The position numbers and the translations under genes are program-made. The notes under the pieces are model-generated. The model was not told where the DNA came from. It did no database searches and saw nothing but the letters and a program-made list of their open reading frames with translations. Source: Pseudomonas sp. ATCC PTA-122608 (GTDB lineage Bacteria > Pseudomonadota > Gammaproteobacteria > Pseudomonadales > Pseudomonadaceae). From it: a DNA stretch of 47,965 nt. Each line of letters starts with the position of its first letter. The first letter of the stretch is position 1. The stretch covers positions 28,574-76,538 of the forward strand of contig NZ_LPNO01000022.1 of assembly GCF_001952855.1 (NCBI RefSeq), in the 5' to 3' direction. Of the stretch, positions 8,430 to 16,819 are shown one piece after another.

Positions 8430-8936
8430 TTAACCGCGTTTCGGCAGTTTCCAGTTGGGGCGGATGAAGTGGCAGGTGTAGCCATTCGGAATCCGCTCCA
8501 GGTAATCCTGATGCTCCGGCTCCGCTTCCCAGAACGGCCCCGCCGGTTCGATTTCCGTCACGACACGGCCTGGCCACAACCCCGAGGCATCCACATCCGC
8601 TGCGGTGTCTTCCGCCACGTCGCGTTGCTGTTCGCTCAGGTAATAAATCGCCGAACGGTAGCCGGGGCCAAGGTCGTTGCCCTGGCGGTTAGGCGTGCTG
8701 GGGTCGTGGATCTGGAAAAAGAACTCGAGGATCTGCCGGTAGGTGATCACCGCCGGGTCGAAGACGATCTCGATGGCTTCGGCGTGGTTACCGTGGTTGC
8801 GGTAGGTGGCGTTCGGCACATCGCCGCCGGTGTAGCCGACGCGCGTTTGCAGCACGCCGGGGTAGCGTCGCAACAGGTCTTGCATGCCCCAGAAGCAGCC
8901 GCCGGCGAGGATGGCGGTTTCAGTTTGGTTGCTCAT
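8430..8936 (-). CDS. msrA: Peptide methionine-S-sulfoxide reductase MsrA
   Basis: Cytoplasmic repair enzyme reducing the S-epimer of methionine sulfoxide, 168 residues. The catalytic motif GGCFWG (C14) is near the N-terminus, followed by GYTGG, the H/E block NHAEAIEIVFDP and the substrate-binding region FFQIHDPSTPNRQGNDLGPGYRS. It ends shortly after QDYLERIPNGYTCHFIRPNW without an obvious C-terminal resolving Cys pair beyond C157-like. It is therefore the short MsrA form rather than the long one with N-terminal extension. A ribosome site (GGGGAAG) precedes the ATG. It is monocistronic, converging on the cytochrome gene. Confidence 0.95.
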   Translation of the reverse strand: MSNQTETAILAGGCFWGMQDLLRRYPGVLQTRVGYTGGDVPNATYRNHGNHAEAIEIVFDPAVITYRQILEFFFQIHDPSTPNRQGNDLGPGYRSAIYYLSEQQRDVAEDTAADVDASGLWPGRVVTEIEPAGPFWEAEPEHQDYLERIPNGYTCHFIRPNWKLPKRG

Positions 8937-9037
8937 GGCGTGTTCTTCCCCTGGATGGATACAGCCCTAGTTATGGGGCCGGGTTGAGCAATACCAAGGC
9001 TGAACGAGCGCCAATCAGCGGAAATGCCTGCCTCTCG

Positions 9038-9280
9038 TCAGCCAATCGGCTCGAACCGCCGACGCCTCTTGAACAAACCCAATCCCAGCGGAACGGCAAA
9101 GATCGACATCAGCCCCAGATCCAGCCCTAAGAACTGCGTCTGGCTCGCCACAACGCAGCCCACCGCCCCTACCACCACCAGCAGCCCCCCTAGCCACTTG
9201 CGAAGCAGATACGCCTTCAGAAACCGGTCGAGCAGAAAAAACAGCACCAGGGCAATAACCAGCTGGATAATTTCGGACAT
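9038..9280 (-). CDS. Small inner-membrane protein, unknown function
   Basis: 80-residue hydrophobic protein. Three membrane segments can be read: residues about 4-18 (IIQLVIALVLFFLLD), 28-47 and 52-69. It ends in a basic cytoplasmic-looking tail KRRRRFEPIG. A good ribosome site (GGAG, 7-8 bases before ATG) supports the start. It lies 12 bp downstream of the preceding minus-strand gene and is probably cotranscribed with it. I do not recognise a named family. Confidence 0.65.
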   Translation of the reverse strand: MSEIIQLVIALVLFFLLDRFLKAYLLRKWLGGLLVVVGAVGCVVASQTQFLGLDLGLMSIFAVPLGLGLFKRRRRFEPIG

Positions 9281-9292
9281 GTGTTTCTCCAG

Positions 9293-9772
9293 TCAGGTCT
9301 TGATGATCAGTGTGGAAACGGTGCGCTGCGGACCGATACCGCCATTGACCTGCGCCTCGATGCTGACCAGGACGTCGCCTGCATGATAGGTGGGCAGGGT
9401 GTCATTCACATACATGCGCACACCGATCCCTACAGGAGCGCCCACGTAGGGGGTGGCCACATAAGCGGTGGCGCCAGCGAAGGCCGAGGCCGCCAGGTTA
9501 GCGATCCTGGTGCGCTGGGCATTGAGGGTATCGCCCTGTTGCCGGGTCAGCGGCTTGGAGATGCCGATCATCATCTGGCACGGCAGGTTCTTGGCCAACA
9601 TCTTGTCGTACACCTCGACGACCTTACGGTTGACCTCATAGTGGGCGCTTTTCGCTTCGCCAAAATGCAGCTCGCTCAGGCGTCCGCGATCGCTGTCGGT
9701 GAGGGTGATCTGCGAGACGTTGAAAACGATCCCGTGATTGCCCAGGTATTGGAAAGTCCCATCGAACTTCAT
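9293..9772 (-). CDS. Conserved hypothetical protein
   Basis: About 159 residues, soluble except for an alanine/glycine-rich hydrophobic patch (NLAASAFAGATAYVATPYVG). No signal peptide and no motif I can name. The longest frame starts at 9781, but the ribosome site AAAGGA directly abuts that ATG. It lies 8 bases before the second ATG at 9772 (MKFDGTFQ), which is therefore preferred. It is probably cotranscribed with the small membrane protein 12 bp downstream. Confidence 0.6.
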   Translation of the reverse strand: MKFDGTFQYLGNHGIVFNVSQITLTDSDRGRLSELHFGEAKSAHYEVNRKVVEVYDKMLAKNLPCQMMIGISKPLTRQQGDTLNAQRTRIANLAASAFAGATAYVATPYVGAPVGIGVRMYVNDTLPTYHAGDVLVSIEAQVNGGIGPQRTVSTLIIKT

Positions 9773-9991
9773 CGCACGCATCCTTTCGAGCCAAAGGCGG
9801 GGATTCTCTACAAGGCGCGCGCTGGATTCAAATCATTTCACCCTGCGGGCCACATGTATTGGCCCAATTCCTGCCTCTGCCCTACCCCATCAAGTCGCTA
9901 CTGGCTACGCGGACGACTCTTTTGAGCCCCGCCGCCCAACGGCCGACCCCGATAATCAAGCATCCCCCTACCACCGCCGAGGCCTTCCCCC

Positions 9992-11329
9992 ATGACGAGC
10001 CCCTCCACCGAACAGGTCAGCCCGCAAACCCTGCGAAGAGTGATCATCGCCGCCGGCATCGGTAACTTCGTCGAGTGGTTCGACTTCGCGGTCTACGGCT
10101 TCCTCGCCACCACCATCGCCCAACAATTCTTCCCCAGCGGCGACGCCAGCGCGGCGCTGCTCAAGACCTTCGCGGTATTTGCCGTGGCCTTCGCGTTTCG
10201 GCCACTGGGCGGGATTTTCTTCGGCATGCTCGGCGACCGGATCGGCCGCAAACGCACGCTGGCCATGACGATTTTGCTGATGGCCGGCGCCACCACGCTG
10301 ATCGGCCTGCTGCCCACCTACGCCGCCATCGGCGTGGCGGCGCCGATTCTGTTGTCGCTGATCCGCTGCGCCCAGGGCTTCTCCGCCGGGGGAGAATATG
10401 CCGGGGCCTGTGCCTATCTGATGGAGCACGCGCCGAGTGACAAGCGCGCCTGGTATGGCAGCTTTGTGCCGGTGTCGACCTTTTCCGCCTTCGCTGCCGC
10501 AGCGGTGGTGGCCTACGCACTTGAAGCGTCGTTGTCCGCCGAGGCGATGGGCAGTTGGGGCTGGCGCCTACCGTTCCTGATCGCCGCGCCGCTGGGCCTG
10601 GTGGGGCTTTACCTGCGCTGGAAGCTGGATGAGACACCGGCGTTCCAGGCGGTGAAGCAGGAACACGCGGTCGCCCACTCCCCGCTCAAGGAAACCCTGT
10701 GCAACCATGGTGCGGCGATCTGCTGCCTGGGCGCTTTTGTGTCGCTCACGGCGCTGTCGTTTTATATGTTCACCACCTACTTCGCGACCTATCTGCAGGT
10801 GGCGGGTGGGCTGAGCCGTGCGATGGCGTTGCTGGTGTCGCTGATTGCACTGATCTTCGCGGCGGCAATTTGCCCGCTGGCGGGGTTGTATTCGGACCGG
10901 GTGGGGCGTCGGGTCACGGTGATGACGGCGTGTGTGTTGTTGATGGTGGTGGTGTACCCGTCGTTCCTGATGGCCAGTTCCGGCTCGTTCGCGGCGTCTA
11001 TCGTCGGGGTGATGTTGCTGGCGGTGGGCGCGGTGTTGTGTGGAGTGGTGACGGCGGCGTTGCTGTCGGAGACCTTTCCGACCCGCACGCGGTATACCGC
11101 TTCGGCGATTACTTACAACATGGCTTATACGATCTTTGGGGGTACGGCGCCGTTGATGGCGACGTGGTTGATCAGCACCACGGGCAGCAATCTGTCGCCG
11201 GCATTTTATCTGATTGCGGTGGCGCTGCTGGCGTTGGCGGGTGGGTTAGCGTTGCCGGAGACGTCACGGATTTCGCTGCATGATGTGGGCGCGGAGGAAA
11301 AAGGCGCAGCGCCGGTGTTGTCGCGCTAG
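9992..11329 (+). CDS. MFS transporter of the metabolite:H+ symporter (MHS) family
   Basis: Inner-membrane proton symporter of 445 residues with 12 predicted helices. The family's N-terminal signature GNFVEWFDFAVYGF follows a short cytoplasmic tail, then FRPLGGIFFGMLGDRIGRKRTL, the MFS loop motif. GGEYAGACAYLMEHAP is the mid-protein MHS motif. It belongs with ShiA, KgtP and ProP; organic acids, shikimate-like compounds or betaines are possible substrates. It lacks the C-terminal coiled coil of ProP. It stands alone, so context gives no substrate. A GAGG ribosome site is about 10 bases before the ATG. Confidence 0.9.
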   Translation: MTSPSTEQVSPQTLRRVIIAAGIGNFVEWFDFAVYGFLATTIAQQFFPSGDASAALLKTFAVFAVAFAFRPLGGIFFGMLGDRIGRKRTLAMTILLMAGATTLIGLLPTYAAIGVAAPILLSLIRCAQGFSAGGEYAGACAYLMEHAPSDKRAWYGSFVPVSTFSAFAAAAVVAYALEASLSAEAMGSWGWRLPFLIAAPLGLVGLYLRWKLDETPAFQAVKQEHAVAHSPLKETLCNHGAAICCLGAFVSLTALSFYMFTTYFATYLQVAGGLSRAMALLVSLIALIFAAAICPLAGLYSDRVGRRVTVMTACVLLMVVVYPSFLMASSGSFAASIVGVMLLAVGAVLCGVVTAALLSETFPTRTRYTASAITYNMAYTIFGGTAPLMATWLISTTGSNLSPAFYLIAVALLALAGGLALPETSRISLHDVGAEEKGAAPVLSR

Positions 11330-11373
11330 GTTCGGCTGTTGTGAACGCAATGCCCAATCCAACAAAGATCAAC

Positions 11374-11462
11374 TGTGGGAGCGGGCTTGCTCGCGAATGC
11401 GGTGTGGCAGTGAAAAATGTGCTGACTGACCCACCGCATTCGCGAGCAAGCCCGCTCCCACA
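11374..11462. repeat. REP doublet
   Basis: Perfect inverted REP copies: tgtgggagcgggcttgctcg (from 11374) and its complement ending at 11462, extending inward through cgaatgcggt / accgcattcg, with about 31 bp between the arms. It is a typical REPIN-like doublet 45 bp after the MFS gene, and the same REP sequence recurs at the right edge of the window. Confidence 0.92.
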
Positions 11463-11562
11463 CTGGATTTTCTTTGCTTGTTAGATCTCCACTCCCGGAC
11501 TGAACAGTGTGGGCGAACGCGAGTATGATCCAGGCTAACCCGGCCCGACTGGACCCACACAC

Positions 11563-12015
11563 ATGCCCGCCTCCCACACCCGCCCTACTCCCGCACCACT
11601 CCTTAAGCCCGGCGAAACCGTGGTGCTGTTCGACGGTGTGTGCAAGCTGTGCAACGGCTGGGCGAGGTTCCTGATTCGCCATGACCGCGACCGGCGTGTG
11701 CGGTTGGCGGCCGTTCAGTCGCCCGAAGGTCAGGCGCTATTGGCCTGGGCGGGGTTGCCGCTGGATCAGTTCGACACCATCGCAGTGATCCGCGACCGGC
11801 ACTATTGGACGCGTTCGGAAGCGGTGTTCGAAATCATTGCGCAACTGCCTGCCCGTTGGCGCCCGCTGTTGGTGCTGCGCGCAATCCCGCGCTTTCTTCG
11901 GGATTGGGCTTACGATCGCATCGCACGCAATCGCTATCGGCTTTTCGGGAAATACGACACTTGCCTGTTGCCCGATCCGGATCATGAGCAGCGCTTTTTG
12001 AAAGAACAGCCATGA
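11563..12015 (+). CDS. DCC-family thiol-disulfide oxidoreductase-like protein (DUF393)
   Basis: Soluble 150-residue protein with the signature VVLFDGVCKLCNGWARFLIRHD, in which D24, C27 and C30 give the D-x-x-C-x-x-C core that names the DCC family. The family is predicted to be thioredoxin-like, but substrates are not established. The last four bases overlap the start of a DoxX-like membrane protein. DCC and DoxX proteins are often neighbours and sometimes fused, which suggests a shared redox role at the membrane. Confidence 0.9.
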   Translation: MPASHTRPTPAPLLKPGETVVLFDGVCKLCNGWARFLIRHDRDRRVRLAAVQSPEGQALLAWAGLPLDQFDTIAVIRDRHYWTRSEAVFEIIAQLPARWRPLLVLRAIPRFLRDWAYDRIARNRYRLFGKYDTCLLPDPDHEQRFLKEQP

Positions 12016-12380
12016 ATACCTTTGTGCGCATCAACTGGATCGCCCGAGGCGGCCTGGCGTTCATGCTTGCCTACCATGGGCTGGTGCCGAAGCTGCTGTG
12101 GTTGAGCCAGGGCGAGCGGACGATGATCCAGGCTCACGGGATCGAACAAGTGCAGGTGTTCGCCACGCTGGCGGGGGTTGGGGAAATTGTCCTGGCGGTA
12201 TGGATACTGCTTTCACCACGCAGCGCCTGGCCGATTGCAGTGGCTACGGCTGCGCTGGCGGGGCTGCTGGTGGATGTGGCGGTGTTCAGCCCGGCGATGC
12301 TCAGGGAGGCGTTTAATCCGGTGTCGCTGAATGTGGCGGGGTTGGCGTTGTGTGCAGTGGCTTGGAATACCAAGCCCTGA
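12012..12380 (+). CDS. DoxX-like membrane protein
   Basis: 122-residue protein with four predicted membrane helices (residues about 10-24, 47-65, 70-90, 100-118), the DoxX-like arrangement. The N-terminal block RGGLAFMLAYHGLVPKLLW and the GVGEIVLAVWILL helix fit the family. Translation is coupled to the upstream DCC gene (ATGA overlap at 12012-12015). It probably partners the DCC protein in membrane thiol or quinone chemistry, by inference from co-occurrence. Confidence 0.85.
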   Translation: MNTFVRINWIARGGLAFMLAYHGLVPKLLWLSQGERTMIQAHGIEQVQVFATLAGVGEIVLAVWILLSPRSAWPIAVATAALAGLLVDVAVFSPAMLREAFNPVSLNVAGLALCAVAWNTKP

Positions 12381-12388
12381 ACGGGCCT

Positions 12389-12736
12389 TTATTTCAGCTC
12401 AATGGCATCAAGCGCAGCTTCCAGCACTGATAACTCAACCACGCTGCCATCGCCCAAGCGTGCAACAAGCCCTGCACAATCAATCACCACACACACGCCC
12501 CGCCCTGTTTTATCTCCCGGGAACTTGCGCAACTTGAGCTCCACTGTGGTTGGGTTTAGCCACACCGACTGATCCGCCGACCAACGAGCGTCCTCAAACT
12601 GAAAAACACAGCTCCCCTGCCATGTATCCACAATCTGCGGTGAACACACCCACTGCGTATTCCGCGCCTCCCAGGGCGTCACCTCGACCCGGTAGCGATC
12701 ATCCGGTGAGGTGGATTGGATTTCGGTTTCACTCAT
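12389..12736 (-). CDS. Conserved hypothetical protein
   Basis: 115-residue soluble protein without signal or membrane segment, rich in beta-strand-like segments (YRVEVTPWEARNTQWVCSP, SCVFQFEDARWSADQSVWL, TVELKLRKFPGDKTG). A good ribosome site (AAGGAACTGCCA-ATG) supports the start. It lies 15 bp after the DUF2269 gene on the same strand, so it is likely in one transcript with it and the saccharopine-dehydrogenase-like gene. I do not recognise the family. Confidence 0.7.
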   Translation of the reverse strand: MSETEIQSTSPDDRYRVEVTPWEARNTQWVCSPQIVDTWQGSCVFQFEDARWSADQSVWLNPTTVELKLRKFPGDKTGRGVCVVIDCAGLVARLGDGSVVELSVLEAALDAIELK

Positions 12737-12751
12737 TGGCAGTTCCTTTTA

Positions 12752-13243
12752 TCAGCAACACAGCCCAATCAACTGCCACGGCGTCATCTTCGTCACCATG
12801 ATCAGCACGATCACAAACATCCCCGAAAACCCGAAAACGCCCATCCAGAACCATTTCCGGTAAACGCCGCGGTATCCATCATCGAGCGCCCTGCCCGTCT
12901 CCACCGCACTGAGCGCCATCTGCTGCAACCGCTTCTGCAGCACCAGCACCGGCAGCCAAAGCGCCCCCACGCACAGGAAGATGATCAGCGACGTCAGCAC
13001 CCATTCGGTGGTCAGCGGCAACCCGACAAGCTTGATCAGCAGAAAGCCGGTGATGATCTGGATAAAGCCCGCCGGCGTGGTAATCCAGGTATCAAACTGC
13101 ACCACCATCCGTGCCACCTGGGCGATCACTTGCGGGTTGGCCGTACGGCTTGCGGCGATCAGGTACAGGTAGGAGCCCATGCCGAAGCCGAACAGGAAAA
13201 TCGCCGCGATGATGTGAATGTACTTCAGGCCCAGATAGAGCAT
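12752..13243 (-). CDS. DUF2269-family membrane protein
   Basis: 163-residue inner-membrane protein with four predicted helices. The N-terminus MLYLGLKYIHIIAAIFLFGFGMG carries a membrane-embedded His (H10), and a conserved TW-type region follows (VQFDTWITTPAGFIQIITGFLL). This pattern matches DUF2269, some members of which may bind haem through helix histidines. The start lies 3 bp after the stop of the saccharopine-dehydrogenase-like gene, so the two are almost certainly cotranscribed. Function unknown. Confidence 0.8.
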   Translation of the reverse strand: MLYLGLKYIHIIAAIFLFGFGMGSYLYLIAASRTANPQVIAQVARMVVQFDTWITTPAGFIQIITGFLLIKLVGLPLTTEWVLTSLIIFLCVGALWLPVLVLQKRLQQMALSAVETGRALDDGYRGVYRKWFWMGVFGFSGMFVIVLIMVTKMTPWQLIGLCC

Positions 13244-13246
13244 GGT

Positions 13247-14374
13247 TCAGCCCTGCCCGTCAGAGAAATGCACGGCCAGGCTGAGGTTCGCCGGGTCGTT
13301 GATGGCGGCCATGTATTCATCGACGGTGATTTCGCCAACGCACGGTCGCGCACCGGGTTCGGGCACGTAGCCTTGGGCGATTTTGAGGGCCAGGGCAACG
13401 GCGGCGCAGCTGGGGATTTCCGGGCCTTTGTCATTCAGGGCCGTCAGTTGCACCGCCAGGGACAGCGGTTGCCCTTCAGTGCCGAGGCCTTGCACGTCAA
13501 TGTACATCGCGCTTTTGCCATCGCCAAAGCGCTCGAACCAGGTACCCAGCCGATGCAGGCGCGCAGCCCAGGCGACATGGTCTCGCACGATTCCCGTGCG
13601 CAGCGCCTGGGCCAGCAGGTAGTTGGCGACACCACCCAGTTTGAGCCCCGCGCCAGCCTTGAAGCTCAGGGTGTGGGCGCCATAGCGACTGGCGAAGATG
13701 TCCATGTCGGGCACGTCCACATTCGCCAACACCCGCGTGCCGAGCTCAGGCATCTTGCGCAGCGTCAGGTCCTGCCAGCCCAGCACTTCATGCACCTGGC
13801 CATGCCGGAGTTGCTTGATCGGTTTGCCCGCGTAAGCCAGCACGCCTTCGACGGTGGACAAGCCCGGCATCTTGGCCGAAGAGGAAATGCCGTGCTCGAT
13901 CGCGTCGATGCGGGTGAAGCGGTAGCGGTACTGATCGATGATGGCCGACGACAGTGTCGGCACGGAGCTGCAACCACTGAGGATCGCCACACCTGTCTGC
14001 CGGGCTTGTGCATCCAGCACGCTCACGCCATTGACGAAGGTGCGGCAGTCGGACAGGTCGCAGTAGTTCACGCCCGCGTCGATGCAGCTCTGGGCGACCG
14101 CATAGGATTGCCCCTGGAACGGCCCGCCGGTGTGGATCACCAGTTGGATGTTCATCGACCGCAAAACGGACGCGAACCCGGCGCCCATGGCATCGCCGCA
14201 CCAGCCTTCGCAGGCGGTGCCCGACTGGCTTTTCAGCTCATCCACTTTGCGCTGCAACTTGTGCGGGTCGCGGCCGGAGATCACCAGTTCAATGCCCGGC
14301 GCCACCACCAAATGCCGGCAAACGATGCTGCCGAAATTGCCGTAGCCACCGACCACCATCACCCTGAGTGTCAT
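13247..14374 (-). CDS. Saccharopine dehydrogenase-like NAD(P)-binding protein
   Basis: About 375 residues. A Rossmann nucleotide-binding loop opens the protein (MVVGGYGNFGSIVCRHL), followed by ISGRDPHKLQ and VIHTGGPFQGQSYAVAQSCIDAGVNYCDLSD, the usual signature of the saccharopine dehydrogenase NADP-binding superfamily. This superfamily includes true saccharopine reductases and many enzymes of unknown substrate. Start: an ATG at 14401 exists, but the one at 14374 (MTLRVMV) is preceded by AGGGA at 8 bases and puts the Rossmann strand at the N-terminus. It is the first gene of a three-gene unit with DUF2269 and an unknown protein. Confidence 0.85.
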   Translation of the reverse strand: MTLRVMVVGGYGNFGSIVCRHLVVAPGIELVISGRDPHKLQRKVDELKSQSGTACEGWCGDAMGAGFASVLRSMNIQLVIHTGGPFQGQSYAVAQSCIDAGVNYCDLSDCRTFVNGVSVLDAQARQTGVAILSGCSSVPTLSSAIIDQYRYRFTRIDAIEHGISSSAKMPGLSTVEGVLAYAGKPIKQLRHGQVHEVLGWQDLTLRKMPELGTRVLANVDVPDMDIFASRYGAHTLSFKAGAGLKLGGVANYLLAQALRTGIVRDHVAWAARLHRLGTWFERFGDGKSAMYIDVQGLGTEGQPLSLAVQLTALNDKGPEIPSCAAVALALKIAQGYVPEPGARPCVGEITVDEYMAAINDPANLSLAVHFSDGQG

Positions 14375-14481
14375 TCCATTTTTCCCTAAACTATCGATCA
14401 TGCGCTGAGCCTGAGGCAGACTGGCGGCTGAGGCGGCTAAAGATACCCGATTTGTTTAACCGCTTGAGCCTGGATCGTTGT

Positions 14482-14745
14482 GCCGTTGGGGTCACGGGAT
14501 TGAAGCCTGTGCCCGATGAAGAAGTGACGGCAGAAGTCGGCTACTTGTTTCTCAGCGGGCAACAGGGGAAGGGCTACGGTTTTGAATCAATGCAACGGGT
14601 CATGGATTACGCCCACGACGCAATCGGGCTGAAGGTGCTAAACGCAGTTGTAGCCGACGGCAATGCCGCTTCTTGCCGCCTGCTGGAGAAGTTGCTTCGA
14701 ATGCTACCCTCTTCAATCTCTGGCCTCAGTGCTGCTTATTTATAA
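14482..14745 (+). pseudogene. Truncated GNAT acetyltransferase remnant
   Basis: The frame encodes TAEVGYLFLSGQQGKGYGFESMQ, the acetyl-CoA-binding strand and QGKGYG loop of a RimJ/RimL-type GNAT. LKVLNAVVADGNAASCRLLEKL follows, the usual A-x-N-x-x-S helix. The first half of the domain is missing, the upstream part of the frame runs antisense into the neighbouring dehydrogenase start, and the C-terminus diverges immediately after LLEKL. It has no plausible start. I read it as the broken central piece of a formerly complete gene, at the left border of an atypical small-gene patch. Confidence 0.75.
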
Positions 14746-14756
14746 TGTGAGACTGT

Positions 14757-15161
14757 ATGAATAACCAACTCGCCATGTTGATCAGTGACTACCAAGCAAG
14801 CGTTGCCGCCGCGGTGGACATGATGCAGCGGTCTGGTATCCCACGACCCCCGACCAATACGGATTGGGTGGTAACCGACATTCCTCAGCGTGGAGAGCTG
14901 GAAGGCGGAGTTCGTTACTTCAAGCACGGCTATGGCTGCGCGGTAAGCCTCCCCACAGGTACAGTAGACTTTGACTTTGGGGATCGTGGTGAAATCGATG
15001 GCTTCGACGCATGGCGACTTGCTAGTTTTGCCGGCGACAAGTTGTCGGATTACGGTTTTGCTGATGAGGATGCAATCACAGAGTGCTTCAAAGCAGAAGT
15101 GGCGGCCGGTTCTCTCGTGTATTCCGGGTACATTCTTTACTACGTAGCGGATAACACCTGA
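14757..15161 (+). CDS. DUF6896-like small protein
   Basis: 134-residue soluble protein. The central block GGVRYFKHGYGCAVSLPTGTVDFDFGDRGEIDGFDAWRL looks like the DUF6896 pattern, a short family found near polymorphic-toxin and immunity genes, of unestablished function. The recognition is from memory of the family shape. It begins 12 bp after the GNAT remnant and is followed by a gap with a degenerate repeat. A weak purine-rich site (GTGAGACTGT) precedes the ATG. An orphan immunity-type role is inference only. Confidence 0.7.
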   Translation: MNNQLAMLISDYQASVAAAVDMMQRSGIPRPPTNTDWVVTDIPQRGELEGGVRYFKHGYGCAVSLPTGTVDFDFGDRGEIDGFDAWRLASFAGDKLSDYGFADEDAITECFKAEVAAGSLVYSGYILYYVADNT

Positions 15162-15260
15162 CAGTGCCTGTCGAAATAGTCCGTTCTATCCGTGCATTAA
15201 GTTCTCAGTCCAGAGTGCCTGCGTGGATCTGCCAATTCAGGTCACCGCCAACGACCAGTT

Positions 15261-15319
15261 TTGGCCGACAGCTACCGCTCATGAACCACCGCCTTCGACC
15301 CATAGCAGCCGCTCGCGAG
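15261..15319. repeat. Degenerate intergenic repeat, copy 1
   Basis: Contains ttggccgacagctaccgctc, then cgacccatagcagccgctcg. The same building blocks recur at 15811, 16325 and 16992. It lies in a 274-bp gap with no gene between the DUF6896-like and phosphatase genes. Confidence 0.5.
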
Positions 15320-15435
15320 GGGCTTTTCTCGATTGCCCGGAGCGGACGCATTTCTATGGTTCCCACAAGCTAAGCTGTCAGTATGTGTCCGAACCTGAGT
15401 TTCGGATCGCCGGAAAAGTTTGGAGTTAAACCACT

Positions 15436-15759
15436 TTGAATGTGTTGTTCATCTGCGGCAAAAATCGCTTACGTAGTCCGACCGCCGAGCAACTTTTTGC
15501 TGATTGGTCGGGTGTTGAGACAGCATCGGCTGGTGTTAATAACGATGCGGATGTGCTGGTAAGCCAGGAGCTTCTCGAGTGGGCCGATCTCATTTTTGTG
15601 ATGGAGCAAAACCATCGAAAGAAACTCACTGCTCGTTTCACCTCGGAGTTGGCGAATAAACGTATCATCTGCCTGAATATTTCTGACGATTACGAATACA
15701 TGGCACCAGCGTTGATCACGCTACTGGAAGCGAGAGTCGGGCGTTATTTATCTGCCTGA
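15436..15759 (+). CDS. Low-molecular-weight protein tyrosine phosphatase family protein
   Basis: 107-residue cytoplasmic protein. The phosphate-binding loop is FICGKNRLRSPTAEQLF, that is C-x5-R followed by Ser (C7, R13), in the usual N-terminal position of LMW-PTP enzymes. It is shorter than the typical 140-160 residues and lacks the standard C-terminal DPY motif; a related Asp may be in the segment ISDDYEYMAP. Start: TTG at 15436, chosen because GGAG lies 10 bases upstream and no ATG precedes the catalytic loop. Arsenate-reductase-like or short PTP-like relatives exist. Substrate unknown. Confidence 0.8.
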   Translation: MNVLFICGKNRLRSPTAEQLFADWSGVETASAGVNNDADVLVSQELLEWADLIFVMEQNHRKKLTARFTSELANKRIICLNISDDYEYMAPALITLLEARVGRYLSA

Positions 15760-15810
15760 TGTTATGTCCGCTTCTGTGCCGTCTCAACCTGATCAGTCGA
15801 CTGACCGATT

Positions 15811-15840
15811 GACCGGTTGCTGCCGCTCATGAACGACCCC
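15811..15840. repeat. Degenerate intergenic repeat, copy 2
   Basis: gaccggttgctgccgctcat followed by gaacgacccc. It shares ccggttgctgcc with the fuller copy at 16992 and ccgctcatgaac with the copy at 15261. It stands directly upstream of the next gene. Confidence 0.5.
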
Positions 15841-15866
15841 CTTTCGCACCTAACCGGAAGAAGCCC

Positions 15867-16253
15867 ATGCTCATGGTGTTACCGAAGATCGAACTCAAGG
15901 AACTGTCGGTGAAAGCGGAAGCAGACGGTTTAACGCTGAGTGATCTAGTCCCCATTTGCGAAAGGTTCGGCGTTGCACCGCATGATGTGCTGAACGAGCT
16001 GTCCGTCGCGGTTGCGGAAGGCTACATACAAGGATCTCTGCTCTATGAGTTTTGCAACGGCGTTATGAACGGGATCATAAATACTGTGGTTGAAGTAGGA
16101 ATGACTAACGACATGCCTCAGCCCGCTTTGTTGCTTTACCAGGCATTCGATCAAGGTGAATGGTTCCGTAGTAACGACCCACCGGGAACTGACCCCAGTG
16201 AGAAATACACGAAGCCGGTGGTCGAGGAAATAATGCGTACCCTTGGAGACTAA
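15867..16253 (+). CDS. Small hypothetical protein
   Basis: 128-residue acidic, soluble, largely helical protein (KIELKELSVKAEADGLTLSDL, VPICERFGVAPHDVLNELSVAV). The first helices look like a small helical domain, but I cannot name one. A strong purine-rich site (GGAAGAAG) lies just before the ATG at 15867. It sits between repeat copies with other small orphan-like genes and has a somewhat lower G+C feel than its surroundings. An immunity or accessory role is possible but not supported by motif. Confidence 0.65.
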   Translation: MLMVLPKIELKELSVKAEADGLTLSDLVPICERFGVAPHDVLNELSVAVAEGYIQGSLLYEFCNGVMNGIINTVVEVGMTNDMPQPALLLYQAFDQGEWFRSNDPPGTDPSEKYTKPVVEEIMRTLGD

Positions 16254-16324
16254 CTTTCACAGATCGGGAGGTTTTCGCTTTTCGGCTGGAAGGTAGTGGA
16301 TCGAACGCCGCGTTGGCCGATCTC

Positions 16325-16364
16325 TGACTGTCGCGAGGGCCATAATCGACCCATAGCGGGCGCC
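16325..16364. repeat. Degenerate intergenic repeat, copy 3
   Basis: gactgtcgcgagggccataa then tcgacccatagcgggcgccc; the tcgacccatagc core is shared with copy 1. It stands between the 128-residue protein gene and the next small frame. Confidence 0.5.
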
Positions 16365-16423
16365 CAGACATTCAAACCAAACGAGTAGATAATCGGCTGC
16401 TATTCCAGCCGTTTCCAGTACGT

Positions 16424-16714
16424 ATGAACAACAAATCTTCCCAACGCGAATCTACCGGCAGTACAGCATATAGCCTTGCGCAGGCCCACGGTGCCCGGCC
16501 CCTGTCCGTTGATGGCTATCATCAAACGGTAGAACTGTGCGGTCGCGTCGCCTGCGGTTGGCTGTTTCGCTACAGGATCATTTGCAGCTTGGACATCCCA
16601 GCGCATGACCAACAGTCATTCGCTGGCGCCGCAGGTTGCTTGGTTGCTGACGACGGAGAGATACGTGATCTATCAGGTCCGATGTTCATGGAGATGCTTC
16701 ACATGCTGGCATAG
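16424..16714 (+). CDS. Possible small protein with an Imm35/YrhB-like core
   Basis: 96-residue frame. The segment CGWLFRYRIICSLD … SFAGAAGCLVADDGEIRDLSG resembles the G-W-x-F-x-Y … L-A-G-x-x-P-x-x-V-D-x-x-x-G core of YrhB/Imm35-like immunity proteins. The match is loose and made by eye. No good ribosome site precedes the ATG, and the N-terminal 40 residues look unlike the family, so the gene may be 5'-damaged. A competing minus-strand frame at 16400-16612 has no recognisable feature. Confidence 0.35.
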   Translation: MNNKSSQRESTGSTAYSLAQAHGARPLSVDGYHQTVELCGRVACGWLFRYRIICSLDIPAHDQQSFAGAAGCLVADDGEIRDLSGPMFMEMLHMLA

Positions 16715-16819
16715 CTCGAAGGACCACTTTTGGCGGGTGGAAATGGAAATGCAACCGGCCGCCCCTAACTCTCCCTAACAAATCGTCACAAGAAAAAATC
16801 AGGTCTTCCAAGGTCTCAA

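Noticed and set aside
12716..14389. 557-codon plus-strand frame opposite the DUF2269 and saccharopine-dehydrogenase-like genes
   Set aside because: Spans two real minus-strand genes and their gap; composition typical of an antisense shadow.
15164..15429. Two overlapping frames of about 68 codons in the gap before the phosphatase
   Set aside because: They cover a degenerate repeat and have no ribosome site or recognisable domain.
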